This document shows positions 50,118 through 59,832 of a stretch of DNA of 64,000 bases, one piece after another. The stretch comes from Rossellomorea aquimaris (GTDB lineage: Bacteria > Bacillota > Bacilli > Bacillales > Bacillaceae_B), in contig NZ_MINN01000096.1 in NCBI RefSeq assembly GCF_001877785.1, positions 124,001 through 188,000 on the forward strand, given 5' to 3'. The position numbers and the translations under genes were made by a program. Under the pieces are notes generated by a model that saw nothing but the letters and a program-made list of their open reading frames with translations, was not told the DNA's origin and searched no databases. The first letter of the stretch is position 1. The number at the start of each line of letters is the position of its first letter.

Positions 50118-51254
50118 ATGCTATATTTCGATTATGCTTCAACGACTCCGGTCGACCCGGAAAGTTTACAGATATATAGAAAGGTCAGCGAAGACTATTG
50201 GGGAAACCCAAGCAGCCTCCATGATGCCGGCGGAAAAGCCCAGCTGCTCCTGGAAAATTGCCGGGAAAGGCTGGGTGACCTTCTCGGTGTCCCGGCGGAA
50301 GGAATATCATTCACATCAGGCGGTACAGAGGGAAACCACCTTGCCCTCCTAACACTCGCCTTCAGTTATCAAAAAAAGGGGAAACATATCCTCATCAGCG
50401 GGGCCGAACACTCGTCCATCCACAGCGCTGCTTCCTTTTTGGAAAATGAGGGATTCAAGGTGACAAAAATTCCTTTCAACTCTGAGGGACTTATTGACCT
50501 CGAGGCTCTGGAGGAAGCAATCACTGATGAAACAACTGTCGTTTCCGTCTGTCATGTCAATGGAGAAATAGGAACCATCCAGCCGCTCCGTGAAATAAGG
50601 AAACTGCTGAATGGCAAAGATATCTTATTCCACAGCGATATGGTGCAGTCCTTCGGCAAGCTCGACCTGAAGGAAGCCGCTTCGATCGTGGACAGCTTGA
50701 CGATATCTTCCCATAAAATCTATGGACCAAAAGGCGCCGGGGCCGTTTATTTCCATCCTGCCTGTGATATCCGCCCCTATATGACGCACCAGACTCAAGA
50801 ACATGGATTCAGGGGAGGCACTGTCAATCTTCCCGGCATTGCCGGCTTTGTATCGGCCGCAGTAAAGGCCGCTCCCCCAGAAGAGTATCATCGCTATTCA
50901 GAGCTGCGGAGTTCTCTTCTTAACAGCCTGGACAGTTCGATGGACGGGGATTACACCATCTACGGCGGGCAGGCCGCCCATCAGCTCCCACATGTAATCG
51001 GATTGGGCATAAATGGAGTGGAAGGACAATGGCTCATGCTCGAGTGCAACCGAAAAGGCATCCATATTTCAACGGGAAGCGCCTGTCAGACAGGAAAACA
51101 GGGAATTTCCAAGACCCTTGCCGCCATGGGGATCGGGGAAAGAGCAGGGAAAGAGTTTATCCGTATTTCCTTTGGCCGCGCCACTACTCAAGAACATATT
51201 GAGGAACTGGCTGCTGTCCTTTCAGAGATTCGGCGTGAAACTTACATTTCATAA
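50118..51254 (+). CDS. nifS: Cysteine desulfurase NifS (NAD-pathway type)
   Basis: PLP-dependent sulfur donor, in B. subtilis needed to mature the Fe-S cluster of NadA. MLYFDYASTTPVDPESLQIY at the start, HSDMVQSFGKLDL, PLP lysine in SSHKIYGPKGAG and catalytic cysteine in STGSACQTGKQG are visible. 378 residues. AAAGGAG lies before the ATG. Divergent from nadBCA and 50 bp before niaR. It is distinct in sequence from the MnmA-linked desulfurase at 6.2-7.3 kb. Confidence 0.93.
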   Translation: MLYFDYASTTPVDPESLQIYRKVSEDYWGNPSSLHDAGGKAQLLLENCRERLGDLLGVPAEGISFTSGGTEGNHLALLTLAFSYQKKGKHILISGAEHSSIHSAASFLENEGFKVTKIPFNSEGLIDLEALEEAITDETTVVSVCHVNGEIGTIQPLREIRKLLNGKDILFHSDMVQSFGKLDLKEAASIVDSLTISSHKIYGPKGAGAVYFHPACDIRPYMTHQTQEHGFRGGTVNLPGIAGFVSAAVKAAPPEEYHRYSELRSSLLNSLDSSMDGDYTIYGGQAAHQLPHVIGLGINGVEGQWLMLECNRKGIHISTGSACQTGKQGISKTLAAMGIGERAGKEFIRISFGRATTQEHIEELAAVLSEIRRETYIS

Positions 51255-51304
51255 AGGAGATATGATATGATTTCCTATATAAAAATAGTACGGAGGAGAT
51301 AGCA

Positions 51305-51847
51305 GTGGCAGGTAAAAAGATACTTGGAGATGAGAGACGTCAAGTCATCCTCGACCACCTCATAACTAAACAGGCCCCGATCACTGGAGGTGAACTGGCG
51401 AAAACAGCCAATGTAAGCCGGCAGGTAATCGTCAGTGATATCACCCTGCTTAAAGCAAAAGGTGAACCGATCATCGCAACGAGTCAAGGCTATCTCTACA
51501 TGCCGGGCTCCAGCCGCGATACAATGATCGAGCGGATCGTAGCTTGTCAGCATCCCCCTGAAAGGGCCGAAGAGGAGTTATTCCTGCTCGTCGACCACGG
51601 AGTGACAGTGAAGGATGTTAAAATCGAACACGGTGTATACGGTGACCTGACAGCTTCCATCATGGTTTCGAATCGTAAGGAAGTAGAGCAGTTTTTATCG
51701 AAAATCCGTGAGACACAAGCCGCATACCTTTCAGAATTGACGGACGGCGTGCACCTGCACACCCTCATGGCACATGACGAAGAAACATTGAAGAAAGCTG
51801 AACATGCTCTGGAGGAAGCCGGATTTTTGATGAAATCTTATAGTTGA
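51305..51847 (+). CDS. niaR: NAD biosynthesis repressor NiaR (YrxA)
   Basis: Nicotinic-acid-responsive repressor of nad genes. N-terminal HTH_11 winged helix (QVILDHLITKQAPITGGELA, NVSRQVIVSDITLLKA) and a C-terminal 3H domain named after its three metal-binding histidines (VDHGVTVKDVKIEHGVYGDL, DGVHLHTLMAHDEE). 180 residues. GTG start at 51305 after GGAGGA. Second gene after nifS, ends at a clear terminator. Confidence 0.94.
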   Translation: MAGKKILGDERRQVILDHLITKQAPITGGELAKTANVSRQVIVSDITLLKAKGEPIIATSQGYLYMPGSSRDTMIERIVACQHPPERAEEELFLLVDHGVTVKDVKIEHGVYGDLTASIMVSNRKEVEQFLSKIRETQAAYLSELTDGVHLHTLMAHDEETLKKAEHALEEAGFLMKSYS

Positions 51848-51851
51848 TGTG

Positions 51852-51886
51852 AGCACCCGGACAAAATTGGCCGGGTGCTTTTTTAT
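51852..51886 (+). terminator. niaR terminator
   Basis: AGCACCCGG and CCGGGTGCT with a 10-nt loop, followed by TTTTTT. Confidence 0.92.
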
Positions 51887-51939
51887 AGTTTACCGACTTG
51901 TAAACAGGGGGGTGCAGTCACGATGGTCAGGAGTCTGTA

Positions 51940-52030
51940 TTCGAGCATATATTTGGGATTTCGAGCATAACCGGACCGATTTCGAGCATATAATCAAGTT
52001 TTCGAGCATAAATACAGGATATCGAATATA
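51940..52030. repeat. Phased 10-bp motif array A (TTCGAGCATA)
   Basis: TTCGAGCATA at 51940, 51960, 51981 and 52001, and a degenerate ATCGAATATA at 52021. Spacing is 20, 21, 20 and 20 bp; the 10-11 bp between copies differ. It lies in the convergent niaR-pheA gap (316 bp), which otherwise holds only the two terminators. Confidence 0.85.
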
Positions 52031-52120
52031 AAACTATCCAGCCCACCCTTACTGGTTCAACATACCCGCGTGTACCCCAAGGTAACGATAAGTCCAATTT
52101 TTGAATGAATGGCATTTATG

Positions 52121-52158
52121 AAAAAAGACAGCCTCTTTTTCTAATAAAGGGGCTGTCT
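52121..52158 (-). terminator. pheA terminator
   Basis: AAAAGACAGCC-CTTT pairs with AAAG-GGCTGTCTTTT; T-run on the minus strand. Confidence 0.88.
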
Positions 52159-52163
52159 TTTCG

Positions 52164-53015
52164 TTATTCACCCAGCAAATAAGATGAATACGTCCCAATC
52201 ATCTTGACTTCACATCCAAGGGCCTCCATCTCGCTGATCGCACCTGGAAGGAGTACCTCGTCCATTCCATGAGCTACGTCGATGAGGAAGAAATAATCCC
52301 CAAGCCCGGTTTTCAGCGGCCTCGACTCGATCTTGCTCAAATTGAGCTGTCTCCATGCAAAGGTGGATAGGACTTGATGGAGGGCCCCCGACCGGTCTTT
52401 CGGAAGGGTCACCATCAGAGTCGTCTTGTCTTCCGATATTTTTTGCTCGATCGAAAGCGGCTGGCTTTTTTTATTCAGCACAATGAAACGGGTGTGGTTA
52501 TACGCAAAGTCATGGATATTCTCATGGATGATTGAAAGTCCATACTCTTTTGCGGCCAGTTCATTCCCGATGGCCGCAATCTTTTCCCCCGGGTGCTCAC
52601 TGACATATTTGGCTGCTGCCGCTGTAGAGGTTGTCTGTTCTAGTGGAACTCCCCGGTACTCCTTGTGCAGGAATTTATGGCATTGGGCCAGTGCATGGGA
52701 ATGGGACATGATCTTGTCTATTCCCGGTTCATTCCCGCTGTTCTCAGGGTGCACCATCAGATGCTGCTGGATCGGTGAAGTCAGCTCGGCGACGATGGAT
52801 AAATCCGCTTCATGGAATAAATAATCAACCGTAATATGTACAGATCCCTCCAGGGCGTTCTCCAGCGGGACCACCGCATAATCAACTTCATCTTCAATGA
52901 CTGCCTCGATGCAGTCCGGTATTGTCACACATGGTACTTGATGTTCATCAGGAAATGCCTTCCTCACGGCCAGGTCCGTGAATGAAGCCTGAGGTCCTAG
53001 GTAAGCAATTTTCAA
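52164..53015 (-). CDS. pheA: Prephenate dehydratase PheA
   Basis: Converts prephenate to phenylpyruvate in phenylalanine synthesis. The catalytic domain carries VPLENALEGSVHITVDYL and TSTAAAAKYVSE; the C-terminal ACT domain (SGALHQVLSTFAWRQLNLSK, ESRPLK) gives phenylalanine feedback. I chose the TTG at 53013-53015 (reads as MKIAYLGPQASFTDLAV), 283 residues; the longer frame would add 14 residues of unlikely sequence. Separated from pheB by a terminator-like hairpin. Confidence 0.94.
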   Translation of the reverse strand: MKIAYLGPQASFTDLAVRKAFPDEHQVPCVTIPDCIEAVIEDEVDYAVVPLENALEGSVHITVDYLFHEADLSIVAELTSPIQQHLMVHPENSGNEPGIDKIMSHSHALAQCHKFLHKEYRGVPLEQTTSTAAAAKYVSEHPGEKIAAIGNELAAKEYGLSIIHENIHDFAYNHTRFIVLNKKSQPLSIEQKISEDKTTLMVTLPKDRSGALHQVLSTFAWRQLNLSKIESRPLKTGLGDYFFLIDVAHGMDEVLLPGAISEMEALGCEVKMIGTYSSYLLGE

Positions 53016-53107
53016 TGGGTCTCTTCCTCTCGAGAAATTTATTGAACATTCTAACATGCGGAAGATGGTTTTGTATATACATCTTTTTAAAAAGGAAGAG
53101 CGCGCGC

Positions 53108-53144
53108 AAAAAAAGAAGTGTCAGGCCCCTGAGCCCAACACTTC
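53108..53144 (-). terminator. Terminator hairpin overlapping the pheB stop
   Basis: GAAGTGT (minus strand, in the last pheB codons) pairs with ACACTTC, with an inner GGC/GCC pairing, followed by TTTTTTT. The 5' arm is coding sequence of pheB. Confidence 0.8.
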
Positions 53145-53576
53145 TACTTTTTCGACAAATTCCAGTCGTCTTAACCTTGCCAATAGTTCTTCCAACCCAA
53201 CGGTAAGATCCGTTACGTTCAGGGATAGCGTCACGTTCGCTCTTCCCTGCAGCGGGATCGTCTGGTGTATGGTCAATATATTGCATCCGTGCTTCGCCGT
53301 TTCACTGAGAAGATGCGACAATGTACCGGACCTGTCTTCCAGATGGAAAAAGAGGGTGATGATCCTCTCTTTCACCACCGTATGGAAAGGGAAGACGGTG
53401 TCTCGGTATTTATAGAATGCACTCCTGCTCAGGTCGACCCGGTTGACGGCTTCCCATACCGATTCAGCCTTCCCTCGTTCGATCAGTTCTTTGGCATCAA
53501 GCGTTTTTTTCATCGCTTCCGGCAGGACATCTTCACGGACCAGATAAAATTTACCGTCCTGAAATTTTTTTCCCAA
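53121..53576 (-). CDS. pheB: ACT-domain protein PheB
   Basis: 151-residue protein of the UPF0735/PheB family. The N-terminal half resembles a small HTH-like segment ([20 protein letters not shown]) and the C-terminal half is an ACT domain ([40 protein letters not shown]). Start is a TTG (53574-53576) with GGGGGAG before it. It lies 26 bp after obg and before pheA, so a role in aromatic amino-acid sensing is likely but unproven. Confidence 0.88.
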   Translation of the reverse strand: MGKKFQDGKFYLVREDVLPEAMKKTLDAKELIERGKAESVWEAVNRVDLSRSAFYKYRDTVFPFHTVVKERIITLFFHLEDRSGTLSHLLSETAKHGCNILTIHQTIPLQGRANVTLSLNVTDLTVGLEELLARLRRLEFVEKVEVLGSGA

Positions 53577-53602
53577 TGATTACTCCCCCAATATGACCAG
53601 GC

Positions 53603-54907
<1,305 letters not shown>

Positions 54908-54942
54908 TTATCCATCCTTCAGCTGATATCATGATGAACATG

Positions 54943-55476
54943 CTATTCAACAGGAAAATGAATCACAAACGCTTCATTTTGAAGCAGTTCTGTTTCTATA
55001 TTTTTTCCGCTTACCTTGAATTTCTCAATCCATTCTTCCAAAACAACTGTTTCTTCTAGTATACCTGTGAAATCAAATATAAAACGGGGATGTTCCTCAG
55101 AAAGATTGATAATCAAAGAAAGCTGGTTTTCAGCACTGGGCTTCACACCGGATTCAAGAAGTTCCATCAATTCTTTGCAAATGAGAACGAGCTTTTGGTC
55201 ATCCAGCGTGCCGGCATATCCGGCTGTCCCCACTTCGAACTCCAGTTTCACCAGATGTGTGGACCAGTTATATGTTAATATCCATTCTGCCAATAATGGA
55301 AGTTTCAGATTCGATAGTTTCGATTCGTTCTGCGCTGTAATCACCATGGTGTCTATGACTTGCTTCGCACGCTCGATCCTGTTCAATTCAAGATTGCCTT
55401 TGATCAATTGCAAATCGTTCATCCAATCATGACGAGCATGTCTAAGTGCGTCCAGAATACCCCAATTTTCGCTCAT
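54943..55476 (-). CDS. spo0B: Sporulation phosphotransferase Spo0B
   Basis: Carries phosphate from Spo0F to Spo0A in the sporulation phosphorelay. The phosphorylated histidine lies in LRHARHDWMNDLQLIKGNLE (H16 here) within a four-helix dimerisation hairpin; a degenerate ATPase-like domain follows. 177 residues. First gene of spo0B-obg-pheB. The 50-bp gap to obg has no terminator, so they are cotranscribed. Confidence 0.93.
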   Translation of the reverse strand: MSENWGILDALRHARHDWMNDLQLIKGNLELNRIERAKQVIDTMVITAQNESKLSNLKLPLLAEWILTYNWSTHLVKLEFEVGTAGYAGTLDDQKLVLICKELMELLESGVKPSAENQLSLIINLSEEHPRFIFDFTGILEETVVLEEWIEKFKVSGKNIETELLQNEAFVIHFPVE

Positions 55477-55641
55477 ATAATAACTCCTATACTTTAAGTG
55501 CTACTAGTTAGTATATCAAACATGAGCCTTGTGCGTATATTGTTTATGAAAAAAGTGTCGAAAGGACGGGCTTATCATGTGGATAGGGTGAATGACAGAA
55601 TGCGTGATGCGTGGCTGCTGCGATGAAGTGAGCTGGATGGC

Positions 55642-55713
55642 AGTTGAAAATATGCGGGTTGGAGTTGAACATAAACTCCAGGACTTAAAAACAAATCAAT
55701 GAAAGTTGAAAAT
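55642..55713. repeat. Phased 10-bp motif array B (AGTTGAAAAT)
   Basis: AGTTGAAAAT at 55642, AGTTGAACAT at 55663, a degenerate ACTTAAAAAC at 55683 and AGTTGAAAAT at 55704; spacing 21, 20 and 21 bp. In the 630-bp gap between spo0B and rpmA, which has no gene. Confidence 0.6.
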
Positions 55714-55839
55714 AAATGGTTCGATTTTAGACAAAACCGGTGATAATAGCAGTAAAACTGACAACATCTTAGAAAAAACAGCTCGAACCGCTGTCCATGA
55801 ACTCCATTTTGCCTGAATCATCAGTGCTGGGACCGACAT

Positions 55840-55931
55840 ATTATCAAAAATGGGACATTTATTATCAAAAAAACGATTATATTATCAAAAACCAAGGTTT
55901 TATTATCAAAAATTCAATTATATTATCAAAT
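55840..55931. repeat. Phased 10-bp motif array C (ATTATCAAAA)
   Basis: ATTATCAAAA at 55840, 55861, 55881 and 55902, and ATTATCAAAT at 55922; spacing 21, 20, 21 and 20 bp. Spacers are not similar. A small frame read through it (repeated Y-Y/I-I-K) is an artefact of the period. Confidence 0.87.
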
Positions 55932-56059
55932 CCGTTTTTCGGCCGCCGGATTCGGTCTGACCGTTTAACCCGGAGGTTGTACCAACTGCCCAACCGTACA
56001 GGCCAACCAACCCATCTCGGCTCCCGACCCAACATCATCCCAAATCCCACATCAAAAAA

Positions 56060-56094
56060 TAAAACTCTAACCGAAAGTCGGTTAGAGTTTTCGT
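56060..56094 (-). terminator. rpmA terminator
   Basis: AAAACTCTAACC and GGTTAGAGTTTT around a short loop, T-run on the minus strand. Confidence 0.9.
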
Positions 56095-56107
56095 TAAAGA
56101 TATGCGA

Positions 56108-56410
<303 letters not shown>

Positions 56411-56743
56411 CTACTTTTTGAAGGTTATTTTAATGAAATCACGATAGTCTCTTTCAATTGTCTGCAGGCTGATCACCATACCATTCAGCAGGAGCTGGAC
56501 CTTCGTATCCGTTTCTTCAGGCAAGCCGTCTGGAAAGACGCAGCTGAAATATCCCCCATCGGCAGATTGCTCGATTTCGGGTTCTATTCCGGTCAATGAC
56601 ATAATGGCATTGACGCTTCCGAATGAAACAGCAGAGGCACCGGCACATACGATATCCTGCCCATGTTCGGCAAAATCTGCATGACCGTCCATTGAGAAAG
56701 AACGAATCCTTCCGCCGGACTTCTCAACGTAAACGTTAATCAT
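56411..56743 (-). CDS. prp: Ribosomal-processing cysteine protease Prp
   Basis: Removes the N-terminal peptide of bL27. The catalytic pair is visible as H22 in MDGHADFAEHGQD and C34 in IVCAGASAVSFG. 110 residues. Encoded between rplU and rpmA, as in all Firmicutes with the extended L27, and in the same operon as its substrate. Confidence 0.95.
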   Translation of the reverse strand: MINVYVEKSGGRIRSFSMDGHADFAEHGQDIVCAGASAVSFGSVNAIMSLTGIEPEIEQSADGGYFSCVFPDGLPEETDTKVQLLLNGMVISLQTIERDYRDFIKITFKK

Positions 56744-56754
56744 TCAATCACGCC

Positions 56755-57063
56755 TTACGCGTTGATTTCGTCAATTACAACTTTTGTGTAAGGTTGACGG
56801 TGACCTTGCTTACGACGGTAGTTCTTCTTAGCTTTGTACTTGAATACTACAAGCTTTTTCGCGCGGCCTTGTTTTTCAACTTTCGCTGTTACAGTAGCAC
56901 CATCCACTAATGGACTTCCTACTTTCACATCGTCGCCTCCAACGAAAAGAACCTTGTCGAATGTAACCGTATCACCTTCACCTGCGTTTAGCTTTTCGAT
57001 GTAGATTGCTTGACCAGCTTCTACACGGATTTGCTTACCACCTGTTTCGATAATTGCGTACAT
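56755..57063 (-). CDS. rplU: Ribosomal protein bL21
   Basis: Large-subunit protein binding 23S r[23 protein letters not shown] at the start and [19 protein letters not shown] at the end are diagnostic; 102 residues. A GGAGGTG RBS precedes the ATG. First gene of rplU-prp-rpmA, behind the L21 leader RNA. Confidence 0.98.
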   Translation of the reverse strand: MYAIIETGGKQIRVEAGQAIYIEKLNAGEGDTVTFDKVLFVGGDDVKVGSPLVDGATVTAKVEKQGRAKKLVVFKYKAKKNYRRKQGHRQPYTKVVIDEINA

Positions 57064-57069
57064 AATCGC

Positions 57070-57172
57070 ACCTCCTTAATAAACTCAGACTCGCCAATCA
57101 CAGGTGTTGGATCACTCCACACTTTAAGACCTGTTCTGAGCGGTTGTAGCACGGGTGCTACAATCAATAACA
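57070..57172 (-). ncRNA. L21 leader RNA
   Basis: Cis-regulatory leader of ribosomal protein operons, thought to be bound by L21. On the minus strand are GATTGTAGCACCCGTGCTAC (hairpin), CCGCTCAGAACAGG, AAGTGTGGAGTGATCCA, ACACCTG and GGCGAGTCTGAGTTT, the conserved blocks of the Rfam L21 leader as I remember it. Confidence 0.88.
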
Positions 57173-57177
57173 TTAGA

Positions 57178-57207
57178 ATCCTATCACAATTCGGCAGGGG
57201 GTGTCAA
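57178..57207 (-). promoter_or_regulatory. Promoter of rplU-prp-rpmA
   Basis: Minus-strand TTGACA (57202-57207), 18-bp spacer, TAGGAT (57178-57183), just after the rng stop. Confidence 0.8.
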
Positions 57208-57222
57208 TATAAATCCCGAAAT

Positions 57223-58668
57223 TCATATTATCTTCGCAATATGATAATGCGGATGTGAATGGGTGATCGTGTGAAGATTGAGTTTCAGCTTCAATGTTTT
57301 TTCCAGCCTATTCAAATGTCGCTGATCACTTCCGGCAAAAACACTCAGCACATCTTCTGTCCCTTCAACGGAAATTTCCGATGCATCCGTTCCCTGATAT
57401 TCCCACAGATCCCTCTCGAGCTGAAAGGCTTTGCTTTCGGGACTTATGATCCGGCCGGTCCCGCTGCAGACAGGACATGGAACCGTCAAATAGTCGTTCA
57501 GTGACGGACGGGTCCTCTTTCTTGTCAATTCCAGGACGCCGAGTTCGGTGAAGCCCAATACGGTGGTACGCTGAGAATCCCCTTCAAGGGCTTCCTTGAA
57601 TGAGGATATGACTTCTTCCTGGTGACCCTTCTTTTTCATATCGATGAAATCGATCAGGATGATGCCGCTGATATTGCGTAGGACAAGCTGCTTTGCCATC
57701 TCGGCAGCAGCGAGTGTATTTGTTTTCAACACGGTTTGTTCAAGGTCGTCCTTGCCTGTGAATTTACCTGAATTGACATCGACAACGGTTAGAGCATCGG
57801 TCGATTCGATCAGCAGGAACGCACCGTTATCCAGCCAGACCACTTTTTTCAGGGCGTTCTTCCAGACGGAGGCTACACCGTAATGCTGGAAGATATTTTC
57901 CCTCTGCTGATAGTATCCGACCGACCATTTGCCGTTATAATGCACATCCGTCCAGTTTCTGATCTGTTCAAAGCAGTCAAAATCATCCACATACACGTGC
58001 CCGCCTTCCCCTTTATCCAATTGGTTGAAGAGATCCTTATAGAAGGCATCTTCCTTCAAAAGCAGGGAAGGGGCCTTCCCCCTCCGGCTCAACCGCTCAA
58101 AAGCGTCGAACTGAAGGCGCAGTGCATCGAGCTCTTCCACCAGCACTTCCCTATCCGTGCCACATGCCTTTGTACGGAATACGACTCCTTCTTTTTCCTT
58201 TTTCCACTCGTTTCCGATCCTTTTTAATTCCCGTCTGTCCTTTTCTTCCAACTTTTTTGAAACGGCAATATAATGGCCTTCGGGCATATAGACTAGATGC
58301 TCCCCCTTGAGCTCGATGACGGCGGATAGTTTCGGTCCTTTGGTGCCGGCAGCATCCTTCGTTACCTGTACGATGATTTTCTGGCCTTCATGCACACATT
58401 TCGAAATCGGTACAGCCGCCGTCCCGCTGTTATATGCCGCAACGTTTTGCGGGAAGTCCTTCTCATGGAGATATCCGTTTTTATTCTGCCCTATATCCAC
58501 GAATGCAGCACCGAGTCCCTTTTGCACCTTGACGACTTTTCCATAATAGATATTCCCGGCCAGCGTTTCTTCCTGAGGCTGATACGTATACAGTCCGCCG
58601 ACCTTATGATCTTTACGCAGAACCCAGCGTTTTTCCCTGCCTTTTCCATGCACAATGATTTCTTCCAA
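57223..58668 (-). CDS. rng: Ribonuclease E/G family endoribonuclease
   Basis: Endonuclease cutting single-stranded AU-rich RNA. An S1-like domain (LAGNIYYGKVVKVQKGLGAA, DIGQNKNGYLHEKDFP) is followed by the DNase-I-like catalytic part with metal aspartates in TDALTVVDVNSGKFTG and IILIDFIDMKKK, and the zinc-link CPVCSGTGR. 481 residues, RNase G size with no degradosome tail. Start chosen as TTG 58666-58668 after GGGAG. B. subtilis lacks RNase E/G, so this organism has RNA decay machinery that B. subtilis does not. Downstream of spoIVFB. Confidence 0.93.
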   Translation of the reverse strand: MEEIIVHGKGREKRWVLRKDHKVGGLYTYQPQEETLAGNIYYGKVVKVQKGLGAAFVDIGQNKNGYLHEKDFPQNVAAYNSGTAAVPISKCVHEGQKIIVQVTKDAAGTKGPKLSAVIELKGEHLVYMPEGHYIAVSKKLEEKDRRELKRIGNEWKKEKEGVVFRTKACGTDREVLVEELDALRLQFDAFERLSRRGKAPSLLLKEDAFYKDLFNQLDKGEGGHVYVDDFDCFEQIRNWTDVHYNGKWSVGYYQQRENIFQHYGVASVWKNALKKVVWLDNGAFLLIESTDALTVVDVNSGKFTGKDDLEQTVLKTNTLAAAEMAKQLVLRNISGIILIDFIDMKKKGHQEEVISSFKEALEGDSQRTTVLGFTELGVLELTRKRTRPSLNDYLTVPCPVCSGTGRIISPESKAFQLERDLWEYQGTDASEISVEGTEDVLSVFAGSDQRHLNRLEKTLKLKLNLHTITHSHPHYHIAKII

Positions 58669-58706
58669 CTGAGGCTCCCTCTTTTCTATGTAAAACAAGT
58701 CATTTT

Positions 58707-58863
58707 AAAAAGCTCTTTTCGCATATTTTGTTGCTTTACACACAAGAAAATACCGGAACTTGGGTATTTTCTGATGTACTTCTACCTGTGGTTTAAACTT
58801 GAATTCGAAAAGAGCACGTCCACTAGAAGCATTCAGGCTACTAGACAATTTACGAAAAGCAAC
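58707..58863 (-). promoter_or_regulatory. Structured leader of rng with crossing inverted repeats
   Basis: Pairs: GCTCTTTTCG (58712-58721) with CGAAAAGAGC (58806-58815); GTTGCTTT (58730-58737) with AAAGCAAC (58856-58863); hairpin GAAAATACC/GGTATTTTC (58746-58771). The first two cross and cannot form together as simple stems. On the minus strand the first stem ends in TTTTT, so it resembles an attenuator. The region holds no gene. Confidence 0.6.
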
Positions 58864-58965
58864 AATCTTTTAGAAAACAGCCTTTTAAAAAAAGAAAAGG
58901 ATTGACTTGGCGTCAAACCTTTGTGTAGTATCCACTATTCACTTTAAACAGTCTGCGTGCATTCG

Positions 58966-59832
58966 TCAATAAAGGCAGAGAAGATCCTTCGTTTTGGCAT
59001 GGGTCATTTTTTCGGCAAAGAATGCATGAAGCAGTTCATATTCATCTAGCTTTCCGACTTCCGTCCCCTTATCCAGAACGACAAGCGGATGCTTCACTCC
59101 GCGCTGAAATCGTTCCACTACCGTTAAAAGAGTGTCTTCCCCTTCGATCGGCAGCGGGCGAAGATCAGCAAACTGATGGCTGTTCCCGTAATATCGTTCA
59201 AGCAGGAACTTCATGAAGTTATACCTTCTCTGCTTCCAGTCCATCCACAGGGAAAAATACAGGAATGACAGCACGATCCACAGATTCAAATGAAGAGGCG
59301 CAATCACCAGGATGGATAAATGAAACAGGATCAGGAGCGAAAAAGAACTGATCAGCGTCATTTCGTATGCCTTCAAGTAATTGAATTTTAGGGAAAGCAA
59401 TAATGAAATCAGCTTCCCGCCGTCCAGCGGCCAGATGGGGAGCAAATTAAAAAGCAGGACCATGAGATTCAATTGAAGGAACAGCGTGAAAAGGTCCCCG
59501 CTGATGAAACTCCCCTTCATCAATAACCACCCTGCCCCCACAAGCCAGACATGCTGAAGCGGACCTGAAGCAATCACCCAGAACTCCTCGCGAAGGGAGC
59601 GGTTGCCGTGCTCATCCATCTCAGCCACCCCGCCGAAAGGGAGGAGCGCGATCCGCTTCACCCTCCAGGAATAATAGTGGGCCGTCACCCCATGGCCCAG
59701 CTCATGGACGGTGATGATCAAAAGGAGCATGATCAGCTCAAGAAAATGTGCCGTCGCAATGCCGATCGCCATCACAAGCCAGAGCAGCGGATGGATATAG
59801 AGTTTTTTTACTGCCGAAGTAAAATTAGTCAA
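58966..59832 (-). CDS. spoIVFB: SpoIVFB, intramembrane protease for pro-sigma-K
   Basis: Site-2-type zinc metalloprotease in the mother-cell membrane around the forespore; cuts pro-sigma-K. HELGH at residues 43-47 and the third ligand aspartate in WPLDGGKL, with six membrane segments and a C-terminal CBS-like domain (EGEDTLLTVVERFQRGVKHP). 288 residues. Start overlaps spoIVFA by 8 bp, so the inhibitor and protease are made together. Confidence 0.94.
   Translation of the reverse strand: MTNFTSAVKKLYIHPLLWLVMAIGIATAHFLELIMLLLIITVHELGHGVTAHYYSWRVKRIALLPFGGVAEMDEHGNRSLREEFWVIASGPLQHVWLVGAGWLLMKGSFISGDLFTLFLQLNLMVLLFNLLPIWPLDGGKLISLLLSLKFNYLKAYEMTLISSFSLLILFHLSILVIAPLHLNLWIVLSFLYFSLWMDWKQRRYNFMKFLLERYYGNSHQFADLRPLPIEGEDTLLTVVERFQRGVKHPLVVLDKGTEVGKLDEYELLHAFFAEKMTHAKTKDLLCLY

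Noticed and set aside
51940-52030. CRISPR array
   Set aside because: The repeat is only 10 bp, spacers are 10-11 bp, and no cas gene is in the window. The same holds for the arrays at 55.6, 55.8 and 60.8 kb.
58902-58931. Plus-strand promoter TTGACT-18-TAGTAT between rng and spoIVFB
   Set aside because: It would drive an RNA antisense to spoIVFB; no leader, terminator or gene supports it, and such matches are common in AT-rich gaps.
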